Positions 63,839 to 64,000 of a DNA stretch of 64,000 bases are shown piece after piece. The stretch's first letter is position 1. Each line of letters starts with the position of its first letter. The position numbers were made by a program, and so were the translations under genes. The notes beneath the pieces are model-generated. The model saw only the letters and a program-made list of their open reading frames with translations, had not been told where the DNA came from and did not search any database. The DNA comes from Planotetraspora sp. A-T 1434 (GTDB taxonomy: Bacteria > Actinomycetota > Actinomycetes > Streptosporangiales > Streptosporangiaceae), in assembly GCF_025420585.1 (NCBI RefSeq), contig NZ_JAOEGB010000007.1, forward strand, positions 228,418 through 292,417. Direction: 5' to 3'.

Positions 63839-63852
63839 CAGAACACGTTCTG
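63839..63852. promoter_or_regulatory. CAGAAC-AC-GTTCTG palindrome before the antitoxin
   Basis: A perfect 6+2+6 inverted repeat 16 bases upstream of the antitoxin ATG. Antitoxins often bind such sites to repress their own operon. The last 148 bases of the window show no gene. Confidence 0.5.
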
Positions 63853-64000
63853 ATTGTCGGTGAACTACGCCTGAGGCCCAGCCCTTAGATCAGCATTAGC
63901 GCCATGGCAGCTCAGGCAGACGCCTGCAAGGCTTCGCCACTGTTCTGGTGGGGGTGTGCCTCATTCCGGAAGTCTTCCGCCAACAGCCACGGATGGGTCA

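Overview
The window is 64 kb of high-GC DNA (about 70% by eye, lower in a few patches) and carries 52 intact or partial protein genes, one tRNA gene and three gene remnants. Third-position GC bias, GTG/TTG starts, zinc-free ribosomal protein paralogues, a secreted AA10 chitin oxidase, SecA2, MoxR/VWA pairs and many TetR/GntR/XRE regulators point to a filamentous actinomycete. Order Streptosporangiales is the best guess, from general resemblance only.

Left part (1-13.5 kb): the 3' end of a Dps gene; a probable Zur-controlled rpmG-rpmE2 pair; a DinB-like protein; a CapA-like phosphoesterase; a phospholipase C-type phosphoesterase followed by an intrinsic terminator; a secreted seven-blade YVTN propeller; an XRE regulator; a winged-helix protein; a sirtuin; an SRPBCC protein; and an MFS exporter.

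13.7-20.2 kb (minus strand): a HIT hydrolase and a GH3 protein lacking the catalytic Asp, then a tightly coupled operon of an AurF-type diiron N-oxygenase, two dCTP-deaminase-like paralogues and a GT4 glycosyltransferase, then a polysaccharide deacetylase with an unusual N-terminal domain. The two deaminase-like proteins have lost complementary active-site residues. I do not recognise a described pathway with this gene set, and it is the best candidate here for an undescribed system.

21.2-27.8 kb (minus): a seven-gene organosulfur operon with an Ssu-type ABC importer, a DszB-like desulfinase, two luciferase-like monooxygenases and a second solute-binding-fold protein without a signal peptide. 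28.4-34.7 kb: an SDR, an ATPase with a broken DUF4276 partner (possible decayed defence pair), a DUF1707 membrane protein, tRNA-Lys with promoter and terminator, and a MoxR/VWA pair.

35-41.3 kb: a TetR regulator and a convergent operon of three acyl-CoA dehydrogenases plus an APH-like kinase. Near-identical operator palindromes sit at both promoters. 41.3-48.4 kb: mixed single genes and a low-GC scar with a PstB remnant. 48.5-56.7 kb: SecA2, an NCS2 permease with an isochorismatase-family hydrolase under a GntR regulator, and an AA10 LPMO. 57-61.3 kb: a stand-alone LanC-like protein, a VOC protein, a PNPOx-like protein and a zinc alcohol dehydrogenase. 61.5-63.9 kb: an AAA/DUF4143 ATPase behind four 23-bp iterons, and a toxin-antitoxin-like pair.

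Across the window, five intergenic regions hold short arrays of a GTGCATGATCAC-type element spaced almost exactly 53 bp apart. I know of no description of this dispersed repeat.
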